A DNA stretch of 64,000 nt from Pseudomonadota bacterium. Lineage in GTDB: Bacteria; Pseudomonadota; Alphaproteobacteria; Rhizobiales; Xanthobacteraceae. The stretch lies in the NCBI GenBank assembly GCA_023386885.1, contig JAEWIX010000003.1, positions 36,615 to 100,614 of the forward strand, given 5' to 3'. The translations under genes and the position numbers were made by a program. Below the pieces are notes generated by a model, which worked only from the letters and a program-made list of their open reading frames with translations, searched no databases and was not told where the DNA came from. Below are positions 33,693 through 42,653 of this stretch, piece by piece. The first letter of the stretch is position 1; the number at the start of each line of letters is the position of its first letter.

Positions 33693-35102
33693 TTACAGCG
33701 AGTAGTACATATCGAACTCGACCGGATGCGGCGTCATTTCGAACCGCATGACGTCTTCCATCTTCAGTTCGATGAAGCTGTCGATGAAGTCGTCGTCGAA
33801 CACGCCGCCGGCCTTCAGGAACGCGCGATCCTTGTCGAGGCTTTCCAGTGCCTCGCGGAGCGAACCGCACACCGTCGGGATCTGCTTCAGCTCCTCGCGC
33901 GGCAGATCGTAGAGGTCCTTGTCCATCGCTGGGCCCGGATCGATCTTGTTCTTGATGCCGTCGAGGCCAGCCATCAGCATCGCGGCGAAAGCAAGATACG
34001 GATTGGCCATCGGATCGGGGAAGCGGACTTCGACGCGCTTCGCCTTCGGCGAAGTGGTGTAGGGAATGCGGCAGGAAGCCGAGCGGTTGCGAGCCGAGTA
34101 GGCCAGCAGCACCGGCGCCTCATAGCCCGGCACCAGACGCTTGTAGGAGTTGGTTGACGGGTTGGTGAAGGCGTTGATTGCCTTGGCGTGCTTGATGATG
34201 CCGCCGATGTAATGCAGGCAGGTTTCCGACAGGTCGGCATACTTGTTGCCGGCGAAGGTCGGCTTGCCGTCCTTCCAGATCGACTGGTGCACATGCATGC
34301 CCGAGCCGTTGTCGCCGAAGATCGGCTTCGGCATGAAGGTGGCGGTCTTGCCGTAGATGTTGGCGACCTGGTGGATGCAGTACTTATAGACCTGCATCTG
34401 GTCGGCCATGTAGGTGAGCGTGTCGAACTTCATGCCGAGTTCGTGCTGGGCCGACGCCACTTCGTGATGATGCTTCTCGACCTTGACGCCCATACGCGCC
34501 ATGGAGCCGAGCATTTCCGAGCGCATGTCCTGAAGCGAATCCTGCGGCGGCACCGGAAAGTAACCGCCCTTGGTGCGGATGCGGTGGCCGAGGTTGCCGC
34601 CTTCATATTGTGTGTCGGAGTTGGTCGGCAGTTCGGCGGCGTCGAGCTTGAACCCGGTGTTGTAGGGCGTGGCGCTGTAGCGCACGTCATCGAAGATGAA
34701 GAATTCGGCTTCGGGACCGACATAGACGGTGTCGCCCACGCCCATCGACTTCACCATGGCCTCGGCCTTCTTGGCGATGCCGCGCGGGTCGCGATTGTAA
34801 GGCTCGCCGGTGGTCGGTTCCAGCACGTCGCAGGTGATGACCATGGTGGTCTCGGCGAAGAACGGATCGATGCAGGCGGTGGCCGGGTCGGGCATCAGCG
34901 TCATGTCGGATTCGTTGATCGCCTTCCAACCGGCGATCGACGAGCCGTCGAACATGGTGCCTTCGGCGAAAATGTCCTCGTCGATCATCGACACGTCGAA
35001 AGTGACATGCTGCCACTTGCCTCGCGGATCAGTGAAACGCAGATCGACATACTTGACGTCGTTGTCCTTGATTGACTTCAGGACTTCCTGGGCGGTGGTC
35101 AT
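33693..35102 (-). CDS. glnA: Glutamine synthetase, type I
   Basis: 469 residues, the standard GSI length. TMFDGSSIAGWKAINESDM near the N-terminus, FMPKPIFGDNGSGMHVHQSIWKDGKP in the ATP/metal site, and NPSTNSYKRLVPGYEAPV for glutamate binding are all seen. Tyr398 in KDLYDLP is the adenylylation site, so activity should be switched by GlnE under PII control. It makes glutamine from glutamate, ammonia and ATP in the cytoplasm, as a dodecamer. It lies 77 bases downstream of glnB on the same strand, the common glnBA operon. Confidence 0.98.
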   Translation of the reverse strand: MTTAQEVLKSIKDNDVKYVDLRFTDPRGKWQHVTFDVSMIDEDIFAEGTMFDGSSIAGWKAINESDMTLMPDPATACIDPFFAETTMVITCDVLEPTTGEPYNRDPRGIAKKAEAMVKSMGVGDTVYVGPEAEFFIFDDVRYSATPYNTGFKLDAAELPTNSDTQYEGGNLGHRIRTKGGYFPVPPQDSLQDMRSEMLGSMARMGVKVEKHHHEVASAQHELGMKFDTLTYMADQMQVYKYCIHQVANIYGKTATFMPKPIFGDNGSGMHVHQSIWKDGKPTFAGNKYADLSETCLHYIGGIIKHAKAINAFTNPSTNSYKRLVPGYEAPVLLAYSARNRSASCRIPYTTSPKAKRVEVRFPDPMANPYLAFAAMLMAGLDGIKNKIDPGPAMDKDLYDLPREELKQIPTVCGSLREALESLDKDRAFLKAGGVFDDDFIDSFIELKMEDVMRFEMTPHPVEFDMYYSL

Positions 35103-35179
35103 GGATTCCTCTTAATGTTCGACAGGTCGATGAGGTGATGGCCGCAAGGCGCGACCGATTGGGAAGAAACGGCTGGAAA

Positions 35180-35518
35180 TCAGATGGCGTCGATGCCGGA
35201 CTCGCCGGTCCGGATACGAATGGCCTCCTCGATGTTGGACACGAAAATCTTGCCGTCACCGATGCGGCCGGTCTGGGCCGCGCGACGGATGGCCTCGATG
35301 GCCTTCTCAACGAGGTCGTCGCCAATGACGATCTCGATCTTCACCTTGGGAAGAAAGTCGACGATGTATTCGGCGCCGCGATACAGTTCGGCGTGGCCTT
35401 TTTGTCGTCCGAAGCCCTTGGCCTCGGTGACGGTGATGCCCTGCAGGCCGACTTCCTGAAGCGCTTCCTTCACCTCGTCGAGCTTGAATGGCTTGATGAT
35501 GGCTTCGATCTTCTTCAC
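35180..35518 (-). CDS. glnB: Nitrogen regulatory protein PII
   Basis: 112 residues. MKKIEAIIKPFKLDEVKEALQEVG and the T-loop (GRQKGHAELYRGAEY) with uridylylation site Tyr51 are intact, as is the C-loop RTGESGIDAI end. PII senses 2-oxoglutarate and ATP/ADP and relays nitrogen status to GlnE, NtrB and other targets. Being just upstream of glnA and not of amtB marks it as GlnB rather than GlnK. Divergent from nnr across a 367-base gap. Confidence 0.97.
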   Translation of the reverse strand: MKKIEAIIKPFKLDEVKEALQEVGLQGITVTEAKGFGRQKGHAELYRGAEYIVDFLPKVKIEIVIGDDLVEKAIEAIRRAAQTGRIGDGKIFVSNIEEAIRIRTGESGIDAI

Positions 35519-35885
35519 TGAATGTCTCCCGGCACTTCAATTCTTCGACGACGAATATCGCGCGTGTGTCTGGTCGCGCGATCCGTCTCGGCGCATTGTC
35601 CCGATGCTATCTGCATCGCCATGGCGATGCGTAACGGTCCGAACGACGGCCCGCGGGTTGGGTAAGTGGACGATCTTTCGAAAGCCGGGCCTTGGCCCAG
35701 CGGGCTTATTCCGATGCCGATCTGTTACCAGAATATAAACAGGGGTTCCATGCGGACCCTGTCGCATTGTTCGGCAGCTACAGGTGTATAAATGGGCAAG
35801 CTGCATATTTTTAAGGCAATCGCCCGGGTGTGCCGGCAGGGCAGAGAATTGTGCTGCCCGCCTTTGAGGCGATGAGGGTGTCGCT
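35519..35885. promoter_or_regulatory. glnB-nnr divergent promoter region with perfect 18-bp palindrome
   Basis: No gene fits here. At 35613-35630 lies the perfect palindrome GCATCGCCATGGCGATGC, 95 bases before the glnB start. It has the symmetry expected of a regulator site, but its core differs from the usual NtrC sequence (GCAC-N7-GTGC). No clear sigma-54 -24/-12 pair was found by eye. Confidence 0.5.
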
Positions 35886-37385
35886 ATGGAGGTTCTGACC
35901 ACCGCCGAAATGGGCAAAGCCGATCAGCTTGCCATCGCGGGCGGCACCAGCGGGTTCGCCTTGATGCTGAGTGCCGGGCGTGCGGTTGCCGACGCCGCGG
36001 CGGACCTGGTCGAGGAGGGGCCCGTCGTTGTCGTCGCCGGGGGAGGCAACAACGGTGGCGACGGATTCGTTGCCGCCGCCGAATTGGTGGCGCGAGGCCG
36101 CCAGGTGGCGGTGGTGTTGTTCGGTTCGCGCGATGCGCTGACCGGTGATGCGGCGCTCGCTGCACGCCACTGGAGCGGGCCGGTGCTGCCGGGCGAAGCG
36201 GCATCGATCGGCCATCCGGCGCTGATCATTGATGCGTTGTTCGGCGCGGGATTGAACCGAATCGTCAAGGACGGTGCCAGCGAATTGATCGAAGCGATCA
36301 ATGCTTCTGCTGCACCGGTCGTCAGCGTCGATCTGCCGAGCGGTATCAACGGCAACACCGGTGCGGTGATGGGATCGGCCGTGCGCGCGACCGAAACCGT
36401 GACGTTCTTTCGTCGCAAGCCGGGCCACTTGTTGATGCCCGGTCGGAGCTATTGCGGACGGGTCCGGGTCGCGGACATCGGCGTCGATGACGCCGTGCTG
36501 GAGAGCATCGCACCTCTGGCCTTCGAGAATGTGCCGGAGCTTTGGGACAAGCTGTTCCCGGTGCCGGGCCTCGACGGACATAAATACGCCAAGGGTCATG
36601 CTGTCGTGCTGTCCGGAAACCTCGCTTCGACGGGAGCGGCTCGGCTCGCGGCGCGAGGGGCGTTGCGGGGCGGCGCGGGGCTCGTCACCGTGCTGTCGCC
36701 GAGCGAGGCGTTGGCGGTCAATGCAGCGAGCCTGACCGCCATCATGGTCCGTCCGGTCGATACCGCCGCCGAATTTGCCGGGGTGCTGGAGGATCGTCGC
36801 CTCAACGTCTGCGTTATCGGGCCGGGTGCCGGCGTCGGATTGCGGACCCGCGCTCTGGTTCTGGCGGCGCTTGCCGCCGAGCGGCAGACCGTGTTGGATG
36901 CCGATGCCCTGACGAGTTTTGCCGACAAGCCGGATGACCTGTTCGAAGCTATCAAGGCGGCGACTGAAGCAGGCGCGGTCCTCACCCCGCATCAGGGCGA
37001 ATTTTTGCGCCTGTTCAGTGAGATGGACAACAAACATCCATTTAAATCGAAACTGGAGCGGGTACGCGCGGCGGCGGCCCGCAGCGGCGCCGTGGTGTTG
37101 CTGAAGGGGCCGGATACCGTGGTCGCCGCTCCCGATGGTCGGGCCGCGATTGCCGCCAATGCGCCGCCGTGGCTGGCGACGGCGGGATCCGGCGACGTGC
37201 TGTCCGGCCTGGTCGCGGCCATGCTGGCGCAGGGCGTGCCGACGTTCGAAGCCGCCTGCATCGGGGTCTGGCTTCATGGCGAGGCCGGGCGCGAAGCAGG
37301 GCCGGGGCTGATCGCGGAGGATTTGTCGGAAGTGCTGCCGGCGGTGTTCCGGCGGCTCTACGATACGTTCGAGGTGGATTACTAG
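35886..37385 (+). CDS. nnr: Bifunctional NAD(P)H-hydrate epimerase / ADP-dependent dehydratase
   Basis: 499 residues. The N-terminal YjeF_N epimerase domain (about 1-215) has VVVVAGGGNNGGDGFVAAAEL and LPSGINGNTGAVMG; the C-terminal ribokinase-like dehydratase domain (about 225-495) has GHAVVLSGNLASTGAARLAARGALRGGAGLVTV, KGPDTVVAAPDGR and ATAGSGDVLSGLVAAMLAQG with the catalytic GSGD. Together they repair hydrated NADH and NADPH. The nnr-glnB-glnA order is conserved in the group. Confidence 0.95.
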   Translation: MEVLTTAEMGKADQLAIAGGTSGFALMLSAGRAVADAAADLVEEGPVVVVAGGGNNGGDGFVAAAELVARGRQVAVVLFGSRDALTGDAALAARHWSGPVLPGEAASIGHPALIIDALFGAGLNRIVKDGASELIEAINASAAPVVSVDLPSGINGNTGAVMGSAVRATETVTFFRRKPGHLLMPGRSYCGRVRVADIGVDDAVLESIAPLAFENVPELWDKLFPVPGLDGHKYAKGHAVVLSGNLASTGAARLAARGALRGGAGLVTVLSPSEALAVNAASLTAIMVRPVDTAAEFAGVLEDRRLNVCVIGPGAGVGLRTRALVLAALAAERQTVLDADALTSFADKPDDLFEAIKAATEAGAVLTPHQGEFLRLFSEMDNKHPFKSKLERVRAAAARSGAVVLLKGPDTVVAAPDGRAAIAANAPPWLATAGSGDVLSGLVAAMLAQGVPTFEAACIGVWLHGEAGREAGPGLIAEDLSEVLPAVFRRLYDTFEVDY

Positions 37386-37389
37386 AACG

Positions 37390-38727
37390 TTATTCCACCA
37401 CGTAATGGCGGATTAGCCGGGGGGCGGCCCAGTCCGCAGCCATCGATTCTATCAGCCACTGCCCAACGGCTTCGGCTTTGAAGGCGATGCGATGGGTCTG
37501 GTTCGGGCCGATCGCCAGCGTATCGAGCCAGAACGGCTTCCAGCCGTCGTCGAGCCGGTCGAGCAGGCGGAAGTGGTGGCCGTGCAGATGGAAGGTCGCC
37601 GGGACCGCTGCACGGTTGGTCAAGGTGAGGACGACGGCGCGGTTGCGCTTCACCCGAAACGCTGGCGTGACGGCCGGACCGAATTGCGCGGGTGCGATCC
37701 ATCCCGCTTCGGCTGTGCGGTCGATAGGGAGATCGACACGAAGCGCATTCTTGAGATCGATCCGGTCCGGCATGCCGTTCGACGGAAGGGCGGAAGGTGG
37801 CGGAAGCGGCGCGGCGCGGACCGGTTCGCCGGAGGTTACCAGCCGCGCAATCGGAAGCGTGCCGCTGCCATCGTGCAAAAGGATTTGCGCCGTCGATCCG
37901 GGTGAACCGGAGGCGTCTATGATTGCGTCGATCCGGGTTCCGGGAGCAAGCATCAATTGTCCCTCGCGCGCCGGGAATGGCTCGGCGGGCCGACCGTCGA
38001 TGGCCATGACGCGGACATCGTAATTCTCGATTTTCACCACAATGACATTGCGTTGGCAGCCGTTGATGAAGCGAAATCTCATCCGCTCATTGAGCCGCAA
38101 CGGGATGTCCCGAGGTGGCTGGCCATTGATCGTATAGATCGGTGGAGCGCCTTCTACAGGTACGCCGGGTGCAACTGTGCTGCCATCGGTACGCAACCGC
38201 CAATCCTCGATCAGAAACACCTCGTCGCGGTCGGCCGTCATCCCGTCTTCGCCGACCCTGAGTGCCAGTGCGCCAGTCGCCTGGGCCTGACCGTCGCCCA
38301 ACAGCCGGGCATCGCACATCAGGGTACCGGCGTGGTTCAGCGGCAGCATGATCTTCTCCTGGCCCCCCGGCGCCACCGGCGGGCGCGCCAGCAGCGGTTC
38401 GGCATCGGGTACGCCATCCAGTCCGTACCAGTTCAGGACGGCCGGGAAAGGCAGGTCGTTCCGAAAGGTCACAGCGGCCGTATCGCCCCGGCGGAATGCC
38501 GGTTGCGCAGCGGCGTCGGCCCGTTCGAGAATCCAGAGGCCGGAATCGGGGCCAGTCGTTCGCAACGCCCGGCGCACAGGTCTGGCGCGCAGTGTCAGCG
38601 GGATCGGTGCACGGGGCGTTGCGGTTGATTGGGCCCAGCCGGGGGAGGCAGCGAGAACGGTTCCTGCAAGCCCGGCCAGCACCGCGCGTCGATGAATGGA
38701 AGTGAGGAGTGGGCGATGCGTTGTCAT
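37390..38727 (-). CDS. Multicopper-oxidase-fold exported protein lacking most copper ligands
   Basis: 445 residues. A Tat-type signal (HRRAVLAGLAGTVLAASPGWAQ) leads three cupredoxin domains. The four ligand motifs are altered: the usual HWHG is NWYG (99-102), the WYHSH region is MCDAR (137-141), and the C-terminal HCH...M motif reads GQWLIESMAADW (422-433), without the type 1 Cys or its His partners. Only FHLHGHHF (379-386) remains. So a normal trinuclear and type 1 copper site cannot form. E. coli FtsP (SufI) is a known copper-free relative that stabilises division; a structural role is plausible. It is convergent with nnr. Confidence 0.85.
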   Translation of the reverse strand: MTTHRPLLTSIHRRAVLAGLAGTVLAASPGWAQSTATPRAPIPLTLRARPVRRALRTTGPDSGLWILERADAAAQPAFRRGDTAAVTFRNDLPFPAVLNWYGLDGVPDAEPLLARPPVAPGGQEKIMLPLNHAGTLMCDARLLGDGQAQATGALALRVGEDGMTADRDEVFLIEDWRLRTDGSTVAPGVPVEGAPPIYTINGQPPRDIPLRLNERMRFRFINGCQRNVIVVKIENYDVRVMAIDGRPAEPFPAREGQLMLAPGTRIDAIIDASGSPGSTAQILLHDGSGTLPIARLVTSGEPVRAAPLPPPSALPSNGMPDRIDLKNALRVDLPIDRTAEAGWIAPAQFGPAVTPAFRVKRNRAVVLTLTNRAAVPATFHLHGHHFRLLDRLDDGWKPFWLDTLAIGPNQTHRIAFKAEAVGQWLIESMAADWAAPRLIRHYVVE

Positions 38728-38991
38728 GGCGCATGCGGACCATTTTCGCAGGCTGAAGTCCAGCCGACCGGGATCAACGCGTGGGTGTCACAAACGCGCA
38801 TCCAAGCCATTTTTTTGCTGCGCGCCGGTGTTCGCATGCTATAAGCCCGCCGCAACGATCGGGATGGTTTCGCTGGGCTCAGGCGGACCTCACGGTCGAT
38901 TTCAGTTTGTCGAAGCATGAGGACAGCCCGCAGCCGCGTGACGGCAGTGGGATTCTTGCGGCGACATGGCGGCCGGATTGAGGCTTCAAGC

Positions 38992-39076
<85 letters not shown>

Positions 39077-39230
39077 CGCGCGAACCGAAGTCACGCCGGA
39101 GCGTTTTTCCGGAGGACACGCTTCCGTAAGGATCGAGGTCCGCCGAACCATCGACGCGGGCGTGAGCCATGCGTCGCCAGATTGACAACGACCGGCCGTC
39201 GGCCGGCCAAGCGGGAAGAAGATAGACGCT

Positions 39231-40592
39231 ATGCAGGTGAACGAAACCGTCGCGGACGGATTGAAGCGCGAGTTCCAGGTCAGCATCCCGGCCGCCGATA
39301 TCGGCGCCAAGGCCGATGCGCAGCTTGCCGACCTCAAGGACAAGGTCCGCCTCAATGGCTTCCGCCCGGGCAAGGTGCCGACCGCTCACCTGAAGAAGCT
39401 CTATGGCCGCTCGGTGATGGCCGAGACGGTCGAGAAGACCATTCAGGAAACCAACAGCCAGATCTTCACCGAGCGCGGCTTCAAGCTCGCCACCGAGCCG
39501 AAGGTGACGCTGCCGACCGAGGAGAAGGCCGTCGAGGAAATCCTCAGCGGCAATGCCGACCTGACCTACACGGTCGCCATCGAGGTGGTGCCGGCGATCG
39601 AACTGGCGGACTTCAAGTCTTTCACCGTCGAGAAGCCGGTGACTGAGGTCAGCGATGCCGACGTCGATGAAGCCATCAAGCGCATCGCCGACCAGAACCG
39701 CGACTACGCTGACAAGGGCGAGGGCGCCAAGGCCGAGGCCGGCGACCGCGTTACCATCTCGTTCAAGGGCACCATCGGCGGCACGCCGTTCGAAGGCGGC
39801 ACCGGCGAGGGCATTCAGGTCGGGATCGGGTCGAACACCTTCATCCCGGGTTTCGAGGATCAGTTGATCGGCATCGGCAAGGACGAAACCCGCACGCTCA
39901 AGGTGCCGTTCCCGAAGAACTACGGCAACGCCGAACTGGCCGGCAAGGATGCGGAGTTCGAGACCACCGCGACCTTGATCGAAGCGCCGCAGGACAAGAC
40001 GATCGACGACGAGTTCGCCAAGGCGCTGGGGCTCGAGTCGCTCGACAAGTTGAAGGAAGCGGCGCACGAGCGTCTGACCGCCGAGTATGGGGCGGCGTCG
40101 CGTCAGAAGGTGAAGCGGACGCTGCTTGACCGTCTCGACGAAGCCCACAAGTTCGAAGCACCGCCGTCGCTGGTCGATGAAGAGTTCAACCTGATGTGGA
40201 ACTCGATCAAGGCCGAGATGGAGTCCGCCGGCAAGACGTTCGCCGACGAGGACACCACCGAAGAGGCCGCCCAGGACGAGTATCGCAAGATCGCCGACCG
40301 CCGGGTCCGCCTCGGGCTGGTGCTGTCGGAGATCGGCGAAAAGAACAAGATCTCCGTCACCGACGACGAGGTTAGCCGCGCCGTGATCGAGCGGGCGCGC
40401 CAGATGCCGGGTCGCGAGAAGGAGGTTTGGGACTACTATCGCAGCAATCCCAGCGCCTTGGCTCAGCTTCGTGCACCGATTTATGAAGATAAGGTGGTGG
40501 ATTTCCTGCTCGAACTCGCCAACGTCACCGAGAAGAAGGTGTCCCGCGAGGACCTCTACAAGGACGACGACGCCGACAAGACGGCGGCCTGA
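39231..40592 (+). CDS. tig: Trigger factor (ribosome-associated chaperone and peptidyl-prolyl isomerase)
   Basis: 453 residues. N-terminal ribosome-binding domain (about 1-145) with the docking loop GFRPGKVP (about residues 43-50), a central FKBP-type isomerase domain (about 165-250, GDRVTISFKGTIGGTPFEGGTGEGIQVGIGSNTFIPGFEDQLIG), and a helical C-terminal chaperone domain with an acidic end. It binds L23 at the exit tunnel and holds nascent chains. It heads the tig-clpP-clpX-lon block, though a repeat and a MaoC gene lie between it and clpP. Confidence 0.97.
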   Translation: MQVNETVADGLKREFQVSIPAADIGAKADAQLADLKDKVRLNGFRPGKVPTAHLKKLYGRSVMAETVEKTIQETNSQIFTERGFKLATEPKVTLPTEEKAVEEILSGNADLTYTVAIEVVPAIELADFKSFTVEKPVTEVSDADVDEAIKRIADQNRDYADKGEGAKAEAGDRVTISFKGTIGGTPFEGGTGEGIQVGIGSNTFIPGFEDQLIGIGKDETRTLKVPFPKNYGNAELAGKDAEFETTATLIEAPQDKTIDDEFAKALGLESLDKLKEAAHERLTAEYGAASRQKVKRTLLDRLDEAHKFEAPPSLVDEEFNLMWNSIKAEMESAGKTFADEDTTEEAAQDEYRKIADRRVRLGLVLSEIGEKNKISVTDDEVSRAVIERARQMPGREKEVWDYYRSNPSALAQLRAPIYEDKVVDFLLELANVTEKKVSREDLYKDDDADKTAA

Positions 40593-40644
40593 TCGAAGGT
40601 CGTTCCCCTGAAGCCCGATGGAATGCGGGCTGGCAAGTAAAGTC

Positions 40645-40772
40645 GTCATGCCCGGCATAGCCGTTCAAAGAACGGCGCCGCTTCGCTCGCCTATGTCCCG
40701 GCATCCACGTTTTTAGAGGCAGCCCACAGCGAGCAAGAAGACGTGGATGGCCGGAATAAATCCGGCCATGAC
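40645..40772. repeat. Dispersed palindromic repeat, family 2
   Basis: 128 bases between GTCATGCCCGG and CCGGCCATGAC, which are inverted copies of each other. Inside are GCCGTTC-AAA-GAACGGC (a hairpin shared with the copy at 24623-24763) and an ACGT-rich hairpin (CCACGT...ACGTGG). Lies between tig and the MaoC gene. Confidence 0.78.
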
Positions 40773-40820
40773 GGCCATCAGGCGTATTGCCTTGCTGTTG
40801 TGCCTCTGACGTCTGCGAAA

Positions 40821-41255
40821 TTACGCCGGTCGCGCGTGGATCAAGGACTCGAGGCGCAGCGACAGCATCGGCTCGGTCCCGTCGGTGAGGAGGGCACGAA
40901 GCGTCATGACGGCGTCGTTTCGCTCCGGGCGGATAGCGATGTCTTCAATCTCGGCATGACCTGTCAGAACCATGCCGGGGCGCACCGGCCGTTGCAGGTC
41001 GATTTCGAACCGCTTGCCGGCGATGCCTGCCACCTTCCACCACATCGCCTCTGCGATCAGCCGCTGATAGACCGCCATCGTGTGCAGGCCGCTGGCGATC
41101 AGGCCTCCGAACGGGCCCTTGGCCGCCGCCTCGGGATCGATGTGGATGTAGAGCGGGTCGTAGCGCGTGGCGAATTCGATGATCTCGGCTTCCTCCATCC
41201 GATAGCTGCCGAACGGGAAGCGCTGGCCGACGGTGAGATCCTGGGCATAGAGCAT
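40821..41255 (-). CDS. MaoC-family (R)-specific enoyl-CoA hydratase-like protein
   Basis: 144 residues, hotdog fold. RYDPLYIHIDPEAAAKGPFGGLIASGLHTMAVYQRLI is the hydratase-2 signature with conserved Asp and His (D-P-L-Y-I-H) and the GLIASG loop. Members hydrate trans-2-enoyl-CoA. A single domain of this length is usual for NodN/MaoC-type proteins. It stands alone on the minus strand between tig and clpP; partner enzymes are not adjacent. Confidence 0.9.
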   Translation of the reverse strand: MLYAQDLTVGQRFPFGSYRMEEAEIIEFATRYDPLYIHIDPEAAAKGPFGGLIASGLHTMAVYQRLIAEAMWWKVAGIAGKRFEIDLQRPVRPGMVLTGHAEIEDIAIRPERNDAVMTLRALLTDGTEPMLSLRLESLIHARPA

Positions 41256-41484
41256 GTAGGGTGTTCCTCTTGAGATGCGCCATGCTGGCAGTTTCGCCGG
41301 CGTGAAGCCATGACCTCCGACGCAATGGCCCGACTTCCGTAGCGGCAGAGCTCTGGCCCGGTCGTCCCCGCGCGATGCCTCGTTAAGGTTGCCGGACGAA
41401 ACAGCGGCGGCGGGGCGTTCCGCCGCTATGCCCCCATGCCCGAATCGGCTTGAAATAGGCGATCGCTTCCCAGCCGAGGCGGGT

Positions 41485-41510
41485 CTTGTCCCGGCGGGAT
41501 CGGGGTATAT
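41485..41510 (+). promoter_or_regulatory. Possible heat-shock (sigma-32-type) promoter of clpP
   Basis: CTTG (41485-41488), a 17-base spacer, then GTATAT (41505-41510), about 113 bases ahead of the clpP start. The spacing fits alphaproteobacterial RpoH promoters, while the -10 is only loosely like the consensus. The rest of the 367-base gap (41256-41622) shows nothing else. Confidence 0.3.
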
Positions 41511-41622
41511 CTGTACGCCGCTTAATCTATCTTGCCTTTCGGGGCGGTCATGCGCGGAGGCGGGGCCAATTTGCCTTGCTGCGCCGAGCGCTGGACGTTC
41601 CGCTTCAACCTTCAGGTGATAA

Positions 41623-42255
41623 ATGCGCGATCCGGTGGAAACCTACATGAACCTCGTTCCGATGGTGGTCGAGCAGACCAACCGCGGCGAACGGGCCTAC
41701 GACATCTTCTCGCGCCTCCTGAAAGAGCGCATCATCTTCCTGACCGGCCCGGTCGAGGATGGCATGTCGACGCTGGTCGTCGCCCAGCTCCTGTTCCTTG
41801 AGGCCGAGAATCCGAAGAAGGAAATCTCGATGTACATCAACTCGCCAGGCGGGGTGGTGACGTCGGGGCTCGCGATCTACGACACCATGCAGTTCATCCG
41901 TCCGCCGGTTGCCACATTGTGCACCGGACAGGCCGCCTCAATGGGCTCGCTGCTGCTTGCCGCCGGCGAGAAGGATATGCGACACGCGCTGCCCAACGCC
42001 CGCATCATGGTTCATCAGCCGTCCGGCGGCTTTCAGGGCCAAGCCACCGACATCATGCTGCACGCTCAGGAAATCCTCAACCTGAAGAAGCGCTTGAACG
42101 AAATCTACGTCAAGCACACCGGGCAGACCTACAAGGCGATCGAGGATGCGCTGGAGCGCGACAAGTTCCTCACCGCCGATATGGCCAAGGAGTTCGGCCT
42201 GATCGACAAGGTGATGGAGAAGCGCGCCGAGGAACCGGCGACGAAGCCGGCCTGA
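41623..42255 (+). CDS. clpP: ATP-dependent Clp protease proteolytic subunit
   Basis: 210 residues. Catalytic triad visible: Ser106 in GQAASMGSLLL, His131 in ARIMVHQPSGG and Asp180 in ALERDKFLTAD. It forms a double heptamer and degrades proteins fed by ClpX or ClpA. Starts MRDPVETYMNLVPMVVEQ, without a long propeptide. It precedes clpX by about 400 bases. Confidence 0.98.
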   Translation: MRDPVETYMNLVPMVVEQTNRGERAYDIFSRLLKERIIFLTGPVEDGMSTLVVAQLLFLEAENPKKEISMYINSPGGVVTSGLAIYDTMQFIRPPVATLCTGQAASMGSLLLAAGEKDMRHALPNARIMVHQPSGGFQGQATDIMLHAQEILNLKKRLNEIYVKHTGQTYKAIEDALERDKFLTADMAKEFGLIDKVMEKRAEEPATKPA

Positions 42256-42653
42256 CGCGGTCGACCGGGTTGGCCCGCGATCGATCGGGGCTGAACCCGT
42301 TCGCGGTTCCGCCACACCCAATCGCAGACGTGGCCATCGCGCCACGTCATGGCGAATTGCACCGGCGGGGGTCGCGCCAAGGCCGCAAATCACGCTATTG
42401 TCACGACACCAGACCAATGGCCGATTAGCGAATTCTTGATAGTCGGCTGTCAGCATGGTTGGCTGACACTGGTTACTGACGGATTGAACTGGCCGCGATT
42501 CGTCGCGGCCCATGAAGTGCGAAAGGGTCTTCCACGCAGGGTCTTCTTGGTACGGATATTGCTCCTATCTTAAGTTTCAGGCGGATGTGCCGGATTGGGG
42601 CGGTCTCTATCGGAGAGATCGTGCGATGAGATCGAAGGCAGACGGAGACAGGA
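42256..42653. other. clpP-clpX intergenic region with two hairpins
   Basis: About 398 bases without a credible gene. Two perfect 7-bp hairpins lie close together: TGTCAGC/GCTGACA (42448-42468) and GGCCGCG/CGCGGCC (42491-42510). Neither has a T run, so they are not clear terminators. A separate clpX promoter probably lies here. Confidence 0.4.

Noticed and set aside
35519..35885. A sigma-54 promoter for glnB
   Set aside because: No GG-N10-GC pair with good context was found; reported only as a promoter region.
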